Source: Thioalkalivibrio thiocyanoxidans ARh2
GTDB taxonomy: Bacteria; Pseudomonadota; Gammaproteobacteria; Ectothiorhodospirales; Ectothiorhodospiraceae
Reading direction: 5' to 3'
Assembly: GCF_000385215.1 (NCBI RefSeq)
Contig: NZ_ARQK01000057.1
Coordinates: 1-64,000 of the forward strand
DNA: 64,000 nt
The translations under genes and the position numbers were made by a program. Below are positions 7,620 to 16,887 of this stretch, piece after piece; the first letter of the stretch is position 1, and each line of letters opens with the position of its first letter. The notes under the pieces were generated by a model. The model had not been told where the DNA came from. It worked only from the letters and a program-made list of their open reading frames with translations, and made no database searches.

Positions 7620-8727
7620 CACCGCACTGCATCTGGCACTGGCACGGCCGGAGAGCATGGCCGAGCGCTCGGCGGCCGAGTGGGCCCCGCTGCTGGCGGC
7701 CGCGCGCGAGAGCGCGCTGCTGGGTACGCTCTGGCACCTCGCGGACGACGCGGGCCTTGCCGAAGACCTGCCGGAACCGGTGGCCAGCCACCTCTGGGGG
7801 GCAGCCCTGATCGCCGAGCATCGGTCACAGGCGCTGGTCTGGGAGCTGCACCGTCTGGCAGAAGGATTGCTCTCACGGATGAGCCCGGGTGTCGCGCTGA
7901 AAGGCGCGGCCTACCTGGCCGCCGGGCTGCCGAATGCGCGTGGGCGGCTGGCCAACGACATCGATCTGCTCTTTCCCCGCAGCGAAGTGGAACGAGCCGA
8001 GAAGCTCCTGTTCTTCGAGGGCTGGTCGGGCACGCATCACAACGTCTACGACCAGCGCTACTACCGCGAGTGGATGCACGAACTGCCGCCACTGGTGCAC
8101 CAGCACCGGGGCACCACGCTGGACCTGCACCACAACATCCTGCCGGAAACGTTTCGCGGGCATCCCGACCCCGCGCGCCTGCGGCAGCAAAGCCAGGCAC
8201 TCCCGGAACCCTTCCGCTTCCGGGTCCTGTGTCCGGCGCACCTGGTACTCCACGCGATCGTGCATCTGTTTTCGGAGACGGAATGGGACCGGGGCCTGCG
8301 CGACCTGTACGACATCCATGTGCTGCTCGACCACTTCGGTGCCCGTGACGGCGATGCCTTCTGGGAGCACTTCGTCGCGGAGGCCGAGGCCCTGAACATT
8401 GCCTGGATGGCGGAACGCGCGCTGTGGACCGCGAACCGACTACTGCTGACCGAGATTCCTCCCGAGCCCGTGAAACGGCTGGCCCGGGCACGCGCGGGCA
8501 TTGCACTGCGGGGACTTGGCCGCTGGTCATTCGTGCACGGGCTGCATACGCGTGCCGGCTCGATCACCCCCCGCCGCGATGCGGTCGCGCGGGGCATGCT
8601 GTTTCTGCGCGGGCACTGGCTCAAGATGCCGGCCGGCCTGCTGGCCCGGCACCTGTTCCACAAGGCCTTCCTCGCCGAAAAACCGGAGACGGCCACGGCC
8701 CAGCCGCAGCCGGATCAGCACGGTTAG
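7609..8727 (+). CDS. nucleotidyltransferase family protein (NTP_transf_5-like)
   Basis: A 372-residue protein with the nucleotidyltransferase signature: VALKGAAYL (residues 95-103), a basic stretch, then NDIDLL (116-121), where D117 and D119 would bind the metal. This is the uncharacterised NTP_transf_5 pattern, known next to polysaccharide genes and PqqD/HprK-like cassettes. It could transfer a nucleotide or nucleotide-activated group to protein or to a small molecule. The start overlaps the kinase by 11 bases. The TAG stop codon lies inside a small repeat (8724-8781) that also supplies the stop of the convergent protease gene. Confidence 0.75.
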   Translation: MDADTALHLALARPESMAERSAAEWAPLLAAARESALLGTLWHLADDAGLAEDLPEPVASHLWGAALIAEHRSQALVWELHRLAEGLLSRMSPGVALKGAAYLAAGLPNARGRLANDIDLLFPRSEVERAEKLLFFEGWSGTHHNVYDQRYYREWMHELPPLVHQHRGTTLDLHHNILPETFRGHPDPARLRQQSQALPEPFRFRVLCPAHLVLHAIVHLFSETEWDRGLRDLYDIHVLLDHFGARDGDAFWEHFVAEAEALNIAWMAERALWTANRLLLTEIPPEPVKRLARARAGIALRGLGRWSFVHGLHTRAGSITPRRDAVARGMLFLRGHWLKMPAGLLARHLFHKAFLAEKPETATAQPQPDQHG

Positions 8728-8781
8728 GGAGTCGCAACGCCGTGCGAATGCGAGCGCGCGATTGAATCAGCCTCTCCCTAA
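8724..8781. repeat. 58-bp mini repeat with TTAGGGAG ends, at convergent gene ends
   Basis: Ends are TTAGGGAG (8724-8731) and CTCCCTAA (8774-8781). The interior contains CGCAACGCCGTGCG and TTGAATCAG, both found in the larger repeat copies, so this is a shrunken relative. The stop codons of both convergent genes (TAG 8725-8727 and, on the other strand, 8780-8778) fall inside its ends. It may act as a bidirectional transcript end. Confidence 0.6.
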
Positions 8782-9623
8782 CCATCCGGCTGCGAGCGGT
8801 ACTGTTCCAGCAGGGGACGAATGCGGTCCGAGGGGATGGCGTAGGTAATGCCACTGGGGTTGCGTACGGCGGCTTCCCTTCCACCCTGGACGTAGACCTG
8901 ATTGATCACCCCGATCACCTCGCCAGTGTCCTTGCGGTACAGGGGGCTGCCGCTGTTGCCCGGATAGGCCGTCGCATCCAGCTGGAAGACCATCGGCGGG
9001 GCGTTGCGCAGGGCCCGTATCCGGCTGTCATCCAGCTCCGAGGAATGCCGGGCCGGGATCGCCATCGGGGTCATCGCCGAGATCCCTGCGCGATGGGTGG
9101 CCGGATACAGCCCCAGGATCATGCCGATCGGGTAGCCGGTGAAGGCAACCTCCTCCCCGACCCTTGCCCGGCTGGAATTGCCAAGCGTCAGCGCGGGAAG
9201 GGAGGGTGGCGCAATGTGCAGCAGGACCAGGTCATCGCTCGCGGCGCGTGCCACGACCTCGGCATGATGGATGGTGTTGTCCCGGCCCTGGCCGCTGACC
9301 ACCACCAGTCGTTCCCGGTTGTCCTGGTCCAGATCCCCCGGCAGGACATGGTCGTTGGTGACCACCAGTCGGCCATCGTCGATCACGAAGCCGGTCCCGA
9401 GATACTGGGCGCGTGGGCTGCGGGTCGGCTGATAGGTCGCGATACTCACCACCGAGGCCTTCACCCGCTCGGCCGTGTCGGGCAGCGGATCGGCGAGCGC
9501 CTGGCCCGGCGCAATCACCAGGGCAAGCAGCACAAGCGGTGTCGCTATCCAGAGCGGGACCCGCTGGCGCTTGCAGTGAACGACCGCTCGAAGGCCCCCA
9601 TGAAGGTGTCCCCATGCCCACAT
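8778..9623 (-). CDS. exported trypsin-like serine protease (S1 family)
   Basis: A 281-residue exported protease. The N-terminus has a basic region and a hydrophobic segment (LWIATPLVLLALVIAPG) ending in QALA, a likely signal-peptidase site. The catalytic triad is visible: His92 in VTNDHV, Asp131 in SDDLVLLH and Ser224 in PGNSGSPL. This matches the HtrA/trypsin protease domain without a PDZ domain, so it is simpler than DegP. GGAGG 7 bases before the ATG supports the start. It converges on the modification cassette, so a joint role is possible, but nothing in the sequence demands it. Its likely job is periplasmic proteolysis or protein quality control. Confidence 0.8.
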   Translation of the reverse strand: MWAWGHLHGGLRAVVHCKRQRVPLWIATPLVLLALVIAPGQALADPLPDTAERVKASVVSIATYQPTRSPRAQYLGTGFVIDDGRLVVTNDHVLPGDLDQDNRERLVVVSGQGRDNTIHHAEVVARAASDDLVLLHIAPPSLPALTLGNSSRARVGEEVAFTGYPIGMILGLYPATHRAGISAMTPMAIPARHSSELDDSRIRALRNAPPMVFQLDATAYPGNSGSPLYRKDTGEVIGVINQVYVQGGREAAVRNPSGITYAIPSDRIRPLLEQYRSQPDG

Positions 9624-9758
9624 GCCGCGTCCTCCACCCCCATTGCCAACCCCTTAAAGAATAGCGCGCAGCAAGCAGCCCGCAGCCCCTTCCGGGCATG
9701 CAATAACTCGCACGGTCGGCGGCAAAAAGGAGGGCCATACTCAGCCCCGGCAAGGCGG

Positions 9759-10613
9759 TCAGTCGAAGACGATGGTCTTGTTGCCGTGGGTGAGAACGCG
9801 GCCCTCGAGGTGATAGCGCAGACCACGGGCGAGGACCCAGCGCTCGACGTCGCGGCCCTTGCGGATCAGGTCCTGCACGCCGTCGTCGTGGCGGATGCGG
9901 GTGACGTCCTGCTCGATGATGGGGCCGGCGTCCAGTTCGTCGGTCACGTAGTGACAGGTCGCTCCGATCAGCTTGACCCCGCGGGCGAAGGCCTGGTGAT
10001 AGGGGCGGGCCCCGACGAACGAGGGCAGGAAGCTGTGATGGATGTTGAGGATACGCTCGGGGTACTCGGCACAAAGCCCCGGCGGGAGGATCTGCATGTA
10101 GCGGGCGAGCACGATGGTCTCCGGTGCCAGTGCGGCCAGGCGTTCCTGGAGCGTGGCGAACGCGGCCTCGCGATGATCCTTCGGCACCGGGATGTGCTCG
10201 AACGGGATGCCGTGGCAGGCCGCCAGCGGCTCCAGGTCGCGGTGGTTGGAGAGGATCGCGGGGATCTCCATCGCCAGCTCGCCTGTGCTCCAGCGGGCCA
10301 GCAGATCGCTGAGGCAGTGCGGCTCGCGCGAGGCCAGGAGCACGACGCGTGGGCGGGTGTCGGCATTGCTGAGCCACCAGTCCATGCGCAGCTCGGGCGC
10401 CAGAGAGGCCAGTCGCTGCTCGAGCAGGGCCTCGCCATCGGCAGGCAGCGAGAACACCCAGCGCATGAAGAACCAGCCCGCCTCTTCGTCGGTGTGCTGG
10501 GCGGCCTCGGTGATCCATCCGTCGGTATCGGCAATGGCGGTCGCGATGCGCGAGACGATCCCGTGCTGGTCCGGGCAGCGAATGCTGAGGCGAAAGCGGG
10601 GGCGTTCAATCAT
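9759..10613 (-). CDS. purU: formyltetrahydrofolate deformylase
   Basis: PurU hydrolyses 10-formyltetrahydrofolate to formate and tetrahydrofolate, which supplies formate for purine synthesis and balances one-carbon pools. The 284-residue protein has an N-terminal ACT domain (RLSIRCPDQHGIVSRIATAIAD) and a formyltransferase-type catalytic domain with NIHHSFLPSF, GATCHYVTDELDAGPII and the conserved Asp. I chose ATG 10613 because the ACT domain starts there; a longer open frame upstream has no family similarity. The ribosome-binding site is weak (GAGAC). The upstream 150 bases to ispH contain no other gene. Confidence 0.9.
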   Translation of the reverse strand: MIERPRFRLSIRCPDQHGIVSRIATAIADTDGWITEAAQHTDEEAGWFFMRWVFSLPADGEALLEQRLASLAPELRMDWWLSNADTRPRVVLLASREPHCLSDLLARWSTGELAMEIPAILSNHRDLEPLAACHGIPFEHIPVPKDHREAAFATLQERLAALAPETIVLARYMQILPPGLCAEYPERILNIHHSFLPSFVGARPYHQAFARGVKLIGATCHYVTDELDAGPIIEQDVTRIRHDDGVQDLIRKGRDVERWVLARGLRYHLEGRVLTHGNKTIVFD

Positions 10614-10764
10614 CTGCGTCTCGGGATCACAAAGGGTAGCGGGGTGCAGCAGTGCCGAGCATAGCCGATCCGGCACTGGGGCCACATGCGGAAATCGCTA
10701 CGGCTCGGCGTGCCTTCGTGGGCTTCGTGGGGCCAATAGCGGCACCGGAAAGAAACGGGGCCGG

Positions 10765-11715
10765 TCAGGCGGATTCGCGGCGCAGGGTGGAAGGAATGGA
10801 GAAGGTGATGGTCTCTTCGCGGCCGGACAGTTCGGAGACGGCCTCAACACCCTGGGCGCGCAGGAAGTCCAGCACCTCGTTGACGAGGATCTCGGGTGCG
10901 GAGGCGCCGGCGGTCACGCCGATGCGCTGTTTGCCCTTCAGCCAGGCCGGATCAACGTCGGCCGCGCCGTCCACCAGGTAGGATTCGACACCCAGGCGGG
11001 CGCCGATCTCGCTCAGGCGATTGGAGTTGGAGCTGTTCTTCGAGCCGACGACCAGCAGCAGGTCGCACTGTTGCGCCAGGTCCTTCACGGCATCCTGCCG
11101 ATTCTGGGTCGCGTAGCAGATGTCCATCTTCCGCGGGCCCTCGATCTTCGGGAAGCGCGCGGTCAGGGCATCGATGATCTCGGCGGTGTCGTCCATCGAC
11201 AGCGTGGTCTGGCTGACGAAGGCCAGGCGGTCGGGGTTGGCGACCTCGAGACCGGCGACATCATTCACGGTCTCGACCAGCATCATGCGCCCGCCCTGGC
11301 TGTCATCGAACTGGCCCAGCGTCCCCTCGACCTCCGGGTGGCCGGCGTGGCCGATCAGCACTACCTCGCGGCCCTCGCGAGCATAGCGCGCGACCTCGAG
11401 GTGGACCTTGGTTACCAGCGGGCAGGTCGCGTCGAACACGGTCAGGCCGCGGTCTTCCGCCTCCTGCTGGACGCGCTTGGGCACGCCATGGGCGGAGAAA
11501 ATCACCACCTGGCCGTCGGGGACCTCGTTCAGCTCCTCGACAAACTTCACGCCCGCCGCTTCCAGGCGCCCGACCACGTGGCGGTTGTGCACGACCTCGT
11601 GGCGGACATAGAGCGGGGCACCGTAGATCTCCAGCGCACGCTCGACGATCTCGATGGCGCGCTCGACCCCGGCGCAGAAACCGCGCGGATTGGCGAGCTG
11701 GACCTGCATACTCAT
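10765..11715 (-). CDS. ispH: 4-hydroxy-3-methylbut-2-enyl diphosphate reductase
   Basis: IspH carries out the last step of the MEP isoprenoid pathway, reducing HMBPP to IPP and DMAPP with an iron-sulfur cluster. The 316-residue length is normal. The three cluster cysteines are C14 (GFCAG), C98 (ATCPLV) and C200 ([10 protein letters not shown]), and the HGVP and [11 protein letters not shown] motifs are present. AGGAG lies 6 bases before the ATG. It is the last gene of the murJ-ribF-ileS-lspA-fkpB-ispH series, all on the minus strand. A palindromic repeat lies between it and fkpB. Confidence 0.95.
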   Translation of the reverse strand: MSMQVQLANPRGFCAGVERAIEIVERALEIYGAPLYVRHEVVHNRHVVGRLEAAGVKFVEELNEVPDGQVVIFSAHGVPKRVQQEAEDRGLTVFDATCPLVTKVHLEVARYAREGREVVLIGHAGHPEVEGTLGQFDDSQGGRMMLVETVNDVAGLEVANPDRLAFVSQTTLSMDDTAEIIDALTARFPKIEGPRKMDICYATQNRQDAVKDLAQQCDLLLVVGSKNSSNSNRLSEIGARLGVESYLVDGAADVDPAWLKGKQRIGVTAGASAPEILVNEVLDFLRAQGVEAVSELSGREETITFSIPSTLRRESA

Positions 11716-11728
11716 GTTGGCTCCTGCC

Positions 11729-11749
11729 AGGGAAACAAGAGGTTTCCCT
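11729..11749. repeat. minimal GGGAAAC palindrome between ispH and fkpB
   Basis: AGGGAAAC (11729-11736) and GTTTCCCT (11742-11749) form a perfect 8-bp stem with a 5-base loop. The arms equal the outer end of the MITE-like repeats, so this is probably two terminal repeats with the interior lost. The TAG stop of fkpB lies in the right arm. Confidence 0.6.
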
Positions 11750-12179
11750 ATGGTTCGCTAACCGATACCACGTCCACCTCGAAAGTGAACGACTGCCCGG
11801 CCAGGGGGTGGTTGAAGTCCACGGTGACGCTCTCGTCGCCGACCTCTTCGATGCGGCCCGGGACCGCATCACCCGACGGGCTGGTGAACTCGTAAATGTA
11901 GTCTTTCTCCAGCGGCATGTCCGCCGGAAACTGTGACCGGGGCATCGTCTGTACCGCCGCGTTGTCCCGCAACGGGAACATGGCCCCGGCCTCGATCGCA
12001 AATTCCCGGTGATCGCCGGGTTCCAGACCCACCAGAAGGTCCTCCAGCCCGGGCAGGATCTCGCCCGCCCCGACCTCGAGGCGGATGGTCTCCTCGTCGG
12101 TGCCATCCACGACAAAGCCGTTGTCCAGGATCAGGCGGTAGTGCATCTCCACCGTCGCGCCCTTGGTTACCGTTGTCAT
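11748..12179 (-). CDS. fkpB: FKBP-type peptidyl-prolyl isomerase, SlpA/FkpB type
   Basis: A cytoplasmic prolyl isomerase and chaperone of the SlyD/SlpA group. The 143-residue protein starts with [13 protein letters not shown] and contains [20 protein letters not shown], the FK506-binding core, with an insert-in-flap domain between and FNHPLAG near the end. There is no His-rich tail as in SlyD, which favours SlpA/FkpB. It sits between lspA and ispH, as in E. coli. Three bases separate it from lspA, so the two are co-transcribed. Its TAG stop lies in the palindromic repeat at 11729-11749. Confidence 0.92.
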   Translation of the reverse strand: MTTVTKGATVEMHYRLILDNGFVVDGTDEETIRLEVGAGEILPGLEDLLVGLEPGDHREFAIEAGAMFPLRDNAAVQTMPRSQFPADMPLEKDYIYEFTSPSGDAVPGRIEEVGDESVTVDFNHPLAGQSFTFEVDVVSVSEP

Positions 12180-12182
12180 GCC

Positions 12183-12695
12183 TTACTCCCGCGAATCCGT
12201 TGGTGACCCGTTGCTGCGGTCACCTTCAACAAAGGTGGCCACGATCAGGGTGATCGCGCCGACGACGATGGCCATGTCGGCCACATTGAACGCCGGCCAG
12301 TGATAGCCGGCCCAGTGGAAGTCGAGAAAATCGATCACCCGACCATGAGCGATGCGGTCGATCAGGTTGCCGACCGCGCCGCCCAGCACCAGCCCCAGCG
12401 CAGTAACCGACCAGCGCGCCTGGCGCGGCAGCCGCGCCAGCCACCAGAGGATCAGCAGCCCGATCACCACCGCCACGCCGGACAGGAACCAGCGCCCCCA
12501 GTCCCCGGCGCCGGCCAGGAAGCTGAACGCGGCCCCCGGGTTGTAGACCAGGGAGAGATTGAAGAACGAGGTCACCTCCACCGGCGCGTACAGGGTCAGG
12601 GCATTCTCCGCCCACCACTTGGTGACCTGATCCAGCAGCGCAACCGCGACCGCAATCAGCAGCCCCGGTCGCAGACCCGATTGCGCCAGCCGCAT
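12183..12695 (-). CDS. lspA: lipoprotein signal peptidase (signal peptidase II)
   Basis: LspA cleaves the signal peptide of prolipoproteins after lipid attachment in the inner membrane. The 170-residue protein has four hydrophobic segments and the conserved boxes LDQVTKWW, NPGAAFSF, GGAVGNLIDRI and FNVADMAI; the two catalytic aspartates lie in the last two. ATG 12695 overlaps the ileS stop in an ATGA arrangement. The longer open frame upstream of it is the end of ileS in another frame. The last residues are polar and variable. Confidence 0.95.
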   Translation of the reverse strand: MRLAQSGLRPGLLIAVAVALLDQVTKWWAENALTLYAPVEVTSFFNLSLVYNPGAAFSFLAGAGDWGRWFLSGVAVVIGLLILWWLARLPRQARWSVTALGLVLGGAVGNLIDRIAHGRVIDFLDFHWAGYHWPAFNVADMAIVVGAITLIVATFVEGDRSNGSPTDSRE

Positions 12696-15541
12696 CAGGC
12701 GAAGCGCCGGGTCTCGCCCGGGCCCTCCACGTTGGTTACACAGCGCCCGCACAACTCGGGGTGGGCGTCATGCTGGCCGACGTCCGGCCGGCGGTGCCAG
12801 CAGCGTACGCACTTGGCGTGTTCGCTCTTGTGGACGACCACGCCAATCGCGGTGCCATCCTCCAGCTCGGCGGTATGCGCACCCTCGGGGGCGGCCCCGT
12901 CCACCAGCCGGGCCTCGGAGGTGATCAGCACAAAGCGCAGTTCGTCCTCCAGACGCGCGAGGCGCCCATGGGCGGCGGAACCCGCCGGCAGGTAGACCTC
13001 GATCTCGGCATTCAGCGAGGCCCCGATGCCGTGTTCGTTGCGCGCAATCTCCAGCGCGCGGGCGACATGCGTGCGCACCTCGAGGATGCCGTCCCAGTCC
13101 GCGCTGGAGAACTCGGCACCCTCCGGCAATGGGGCGAGGCCCTCGTACCAGGTGGCGAACAGCACGCTATCCGGACGCTCGCCCGGCAGCAGCTGCCAGA
13201 TCTCCTCGGCGGTAAAGGTGAGGATCGGGGCGACCCAGCGGGTCAGGGCCTCGGCCACGTGGTACAGCGCGGTCTGTGCGGAGCGCCGCGCGCGCGAGTC
13301 CGCCTGCGTGGTGTACTGGCGGTCCTTGATCACGTCCAGATAGAACGAGCCCAGCTCCACCGAGCAGAAGTTGTGCACGCGCTGGTAGATCTGGTGGAAC
13401 AGGTAATCGTCGTAGGCCTTCGTCACCTGCTCCTGCACCTGCAGGGCGCGCGCGACGATCCAGCGATCGAGCGGCAGTAGCTCGTCCAGCTCCAGCGCAT
13501 GCTCGGCCGGATCGAAGCCGTTCAGGTTGCCCAGCAGGAAACGCGTGGTGTTGCGGATGCGGCGGTAGGCGTCGGCCGTGCGGTCGAGGATGCCCTGGGA
13601 GATCGCCATCTCGCCGGAAAAGTCGGTCGCGGCCACCCACAGGCGCAGGATATCCGCGCCCAGGGTAGAGACGACCTCCTGCGGCGCGACCACGTTGCCG
13701 CGCGACTTGGACATCTTCTCGCCCTTCTCGTCCACGGTGAAGCCGTGCGTAAGCACCGCCCGGTACGGGGCTTCGCCGCGCATCGCGACACTGGTCAGCA
13801 GGCTCGACTGGAACCAGCCGCGGTGTTGATCCGAGCCCTCCAGGAACAGGTCCACCGGCAGCCCGCCCAGTTCCGGGCGCTTCTCCACCACCGTGCTGTG
13901 CAGCACACCGGAGTCGAACCAGACATCCAGGGTGTCGTTCAGCTTGATGTAGTCATCGGCCTTGTCACCCAGCAGCTCCTTCGGGTCGAGCTGGAACCAG
14001 GCCTCGATGCCCGCCTGCTCGATGCGCTGCGCCACCAGCTCGGTCAGTTCCGGGGTATGCGGGTGGAGCCGTCCGGTCTCGCGGTGAACGAAAAACGGGA
14101 TCGGCACACCCCAGTTGCGCTGGCGCGAGATGCACCAGTCCGGGCGGTTGACCACCATGCCGTGGATGCGGGCCTCGCCCCAGTTCGGCATCCACCGGGT
14201 ATCGGCGATCGCCTTCAGCGCATCCGCGCGCAGCTCGGCGCGCTCCATGCTGATGAACCACTGCGGGGTGGCGCGAAAGATGATCGGCGTCTTGTGCCGC
14301 CAGCAGTGCGGATAGCTGTGCTCGAACTTCACCGCCACGACCAGTGCGCCGCGCTCCTTCAGCACGTCGATCACATGGCCGTTCGCCTGGTGCACGTTCT
14401 CGCCGGCAAACAGCGGCGTGTCCGGCAGGAAGCGGCCGTCCGGGCCGACCGGGTTGTGCACGGGCAGGCTGTACTTCAGGCCGACCGCGTAGTCCTCCTG
14501 GCCATGCCCGGGAGCGGTGTGCACCGCACCCGTACCCGTCTCGGTGGTCACGTGATCGCCCAGGATCAGCGGCACCTCGCGCTCAAGGAAGGGATGCTGC
14601 AGCGTCAGCCCCTCCAGGGCCTGACCCTTGACCCGCGCGACGACGGCCCCCTCGCCCAGCGAGTAGCGCGCCAGGCAGTCCTCGACCAGGGCCTCGGCCA
14701 GCAACAGGCGCTCGTTGTCCAGCTGCACCAAGGCGTAGTCCAGCTCCGGGTGCAGGGCCACGGCCTGGTTGGCCGGCAGCGTCCAGGGCGTGGTGGTCCA
14801 GATGACCACGCTGATCGGGCCGCGCGAGTCCTTGGCCCCCTCGAAGCGACGCAGGAAGTCGATGTCGTCGACCACGCGGAAGCGCACGTCGATCGCCTGC
14901 GAGATCTTGTCCTCGTACTCCACCTCGGCCTCGGCCAGCGCCGAGCCGCAGTCCACGCACCAGTGCACCGGCTTCTCGCCCATCTGCACATGGCCGCGCT
15001 TGAAGATATGACCCAGCGCGCGGACGGTGTCCGCCTCGACCTGATAGTTCATCGTCAGGTAGGGGTGGTCCCAGTCGCCCAGCACGCCGAGACGCTGGAA
15101 GTCCGCGCTCTGGCCGTCGACCTGCTCCTGCGCGTACTCGCGGCAGGCCTTGCGGAAGGTCGCGGCATCCACGTCGCGGCCGGCCTTGCCCAGGTTCTGC
15201 TCGACCTTCAGCTCGATCGGCAGGCCGTGGCAGTCCCAGCCCGGCACGTAGGGGGCGTCGAAGCCCGACAGGGTACGACTCTTGACGATGATGTCCTTGA
15301 GGACCTTGTTGACCGCGTGCCCGACATGGATCGAACCATTCGCGTAGGGCGGACCATCGGCCAGCACGAAGCGGGGGCGCCCGGCACAGTGCTCGCGCAG
15401 GCGGTGGTAGCGATCCTCCGCCTTCCACGCCTCCAGCCACTCCGGCTCGCGCTGGGCGAGGCCGGCGCGCATCGGAAAGGCCGTCTCGGGCAGGTTCAGG
15501 GTGTCCTTGTAGGGATTCGGCGGTGCCGGTTTGCGTGCCAT
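12695..15541 (-). CDS. ileS: isoleucyl-tRNA synthetase
   Basis: IleS charges tRNA-Ile and edits misactivated valine. The 948-residue length is close to E. coli IleS. Class I motifs are present: [12 protein letters not shown] (HIGH motif) near the N-terminus and [10 protein letters not shown]. The C-terminal zinc-binding module is visible as CVRCWHRR ... CGRC. ATG 15541 is preceded by GGAAAAG, and the family N-terminus [16 protein letters not shown] follows soon after. It lies between ribF (upstream) and lspA (4-base overlap), the standard proteobacterial order. Confidence 0.96.
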   Translation of the reverse strand: MARKPAPPNPYKDTLNLPETAFPMRAGLAQREPEWLEAWKAEDRYHRLREHCAGRPRFVLADGPPYANGSIHVGHAVNKVLKDIIVKSRTLSGFDAPYVPGWDCHGLPIELKVEQNLGKAGRDVDAATFRKACREYAQEQVDGQSADFQRLGVLGDWDHPYLTMNYQVEADTVRALGHIFKRGHVQMGEKPVHWCVDCGSALAEAEVEYEDKISQAIDVRFRVVDDIDFLRRFEGAKDSRGPISVVIWTTTPWTLPANQAVALHPELDYALVQLDNERLLLAEALVEDCLARYSLGEGAVVARVKGQALEGLTLQHPFLEREVPLILGDHVTTETGTGAVHTAPGHGQEDYAVGLKYSLPVHNPVGPDGRFLPDTPLFAGENVHQANGHVIDVLKERGALVVAVKFEHSYPHCWRHKTPIIFRATPQWFISMERAELRADALKAIADTRWMPNWGEARIHGMVVNRPDWCISRQRNWGVPIPFFVHRETGRLHPHTPELTELVAQRIEQAGIEAWFQLDPKELLGDKADDYIKLNDTLDVWFDSGVLHSTVVEKRPELGGLPVDLFLEGSDQHRGWFQSSLLTSVAMRGEAPYRAVLTHGFTVDEKGEKMSKSRGNVVAPQEVVSTLGADILRLWVAATDFSGEMAISQGILDRTADAYRRIRNTTRFLLGNLNGFDPAEHALELDELLPLDRWIVARALQVQEQVTKAYDDYLFHQIYQRVHNFCSVELGSFYLDVIKDRQYTTQADSRARRSAQTALYHVAEALTRWVAPILTFTAEEIWQLLPGERPDSVLFATWYEGLAPLPEGAEFSSADWDGILEVRTHVARALEIARNEHGIGASLNAEIEVYLPAGSAAHGRLARLEDELRFVLITSEARLVDGAAPEGAHTAELEDGTAIGVVVHKSEHAKCVRCWHRRPDVGQHDAHPELCGRCVTNVEGPGETRRFA

Positions 15542-15573
15542 GTCTTTTCCGGATCGGCCCTCGGGGCCGCGTT

Positions 15574-16536
15574 TCAGCTGAATTCTGCAATTTGCTGGCG
15601 GGCGGTCTCGACGTCGCGCGCGATCTGCGCGCGCAGGGCGTCCAGGCCGTCGAAGCGCTGCTCGCCGCGCACCCGCGCGATCGGCTCGAAGCACACGGCC
15701 TCGCCGTAGAGATCGGGGCTGCCTTCGAGCACATGCGCCTCCAGGCGCTGCTCGGTACCCGCCACCGTGGGCCGCCAGCCGATATTGGCAACCGCCGGCA
15801 GGGCCTCGCCCGAGGCGCGACGCAGCCAGCCGGAGAAGACCCCGCGCAACGCCAGTGGCCAGGGCCCCATGCGCAGATTCGCGGTAGGGAAGCCGATCGT
15901 ACGGCCGCGCTTGTCGCCATGCGCGACCCGCCCGTGCAGCCGGTAGGGCCGCCCCAGCAGCTCGGCCATGCGCGTAAAATCGCCGTCCAGCGCCGCCGCG
16001 CGTACCCGGGTGCTACTGATCCGGCCCTCGGCATCCGCGACCGTCGGGGTGCCCTCGACACTGAAGCCAAGGCGCTCGCCCTCGCGGCGCATGAAGGCCT
16101 GGTCGCCCTCGCGGCCACGGCCAAAGCGAAAGTCGTCCCCGACCAGCACATGCTGCGCGCCGAGACGCTGGTGCAGCACCTCCTCGATGAAGGCGGTCGC
16201 CGACAGGCCCGCCAGTTGCGCATCGAAGCGCAGGATCCAGACGGCCTCGAGCGCGGTATCCCCCAGCGTGATCAGGCGGTCCCGCAGGCGCTGCAGGCGC
16301 CCGGGCGGGTCCGGGGCCTCGGGTCGGCTGCCGAAGTACTCGCGCGGCAGCGGCTCGAAGGTCATCAGGACCGACGGCGCCTGGCGATCCTGCGCCGCCT
16401 CGAGCAGGCGCCCCAGAACAGCCTGATGGCCACGATGCAGACCATCAAAGTTGCCAATGGTCACCACCGCGCCATGCACGGCCGCTGCCGTGGAAGCCCT
16501 GCTGTCGGACGGCCCCAGGCCGCGAATCAGCCGCAT
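15574..16536 (-). CDS. ribF: bifunctional riboflavin kinase/FAD synthetase
   Basis: RibF phosphorylates riboflavin to FMN and adenylylates FMN to FAD. In the 320-residue protein the N-terminal FAD synthetase domain shows [17 protein letters not shown] and the ISSTRVR loop. The C-terminal flavokinase domain shows [20 protein letters not shown] and the conserved [11 protein letters not shown] 16536 starts just before the family N-terminus. It is 32 bases from ileS, so they are probably one transcript. A 300-bp foldback repeat separates it from murJ, its usual upstream partner. Confidence 0.95.
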   Translation of the reverse strand: MRLIRGLGPSDSRASTAAAVHGAVVTIGNFDGLHRGHQAVLGRLLEAAQDRQAPSVLMTFEPLPREYFGSRPEAPDPPGRLQRLRDRLITLGDTALEAVWILRFDAQLAGLSATAFIEEVLHQRLGAQHVLVGDDFRFGRGREGDQAFMRREGERLGFSVEGTPTVADAEGRISSTRVRAAALDGDFTRMAELLGRPYRLHGRVAHGDKRGRTIGFPTANLRMGPWPLALRGVFSGWLRRASGEALPAVANIGWRPTVAGTEQRLEAHVLEGSPDLYGEAVCFEPIARVRGEQRFDGLDALRAQIARDVETARQQIAEFS

Positions 16537-16574
16537 CGCCCCGATCCCGCGCAAAACGGCAAGTATAACCCGTC

Positions 16575-16875
16575 AGGGAAACAATGATTAAGGTACACAC
16601 TCGCGCTCGAGTCGCTTTTGCGTGCGAACAAGGCGCGGTGACTGCCGTGCAGTCATTCTGCACAAGGGAACCGCAACGCCGTGCGCACGCCCGTTTTTGA
16701 TAACAACGGGAGGCCGAGCCCCTTCGGGGTTGGCACCCCAGGTTCCCCGATCCTGCGTTGCGGCCCGAATCCGTCAAAAACGGGCCGGTAGAACCACTAC
16801 CGGCTGCGCACCGCGCCTGGTCTCGGGAAACCTGGGGTACCAACGCGAGTGTGTACCTTAACCATTGTTTCCCTA
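16575..16875. repeat. large foldback MITE-like repeat (copy B) between murJ and ribF
   Basis: About 301 bp with terminal inverted repeats of roughly 30 bp, AGGGAAACAATG ... at the left and its complement at the right, with 1-2 mismatches. Further nested inverted pairs follow inward: AGGCGCGGTG with CACCGCGCCT, CCGCAACG with CGTTGCGG, and GCCCGTTTTTGA (16689-16700) with TCAAAAACGGGC (16774-16785). Most of the element could therefore fold into one long hairpin. GCCGGTAG/CTACCGGC (16784-16804) is a further local hairpin. The left ~100 bases match copy C. No coding sequence is apparent in it. It fills most of the gap between murJ and ribF. Confidence 0.85.
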
Positions 16876-16887
16876 AGCGCCCCGGCA

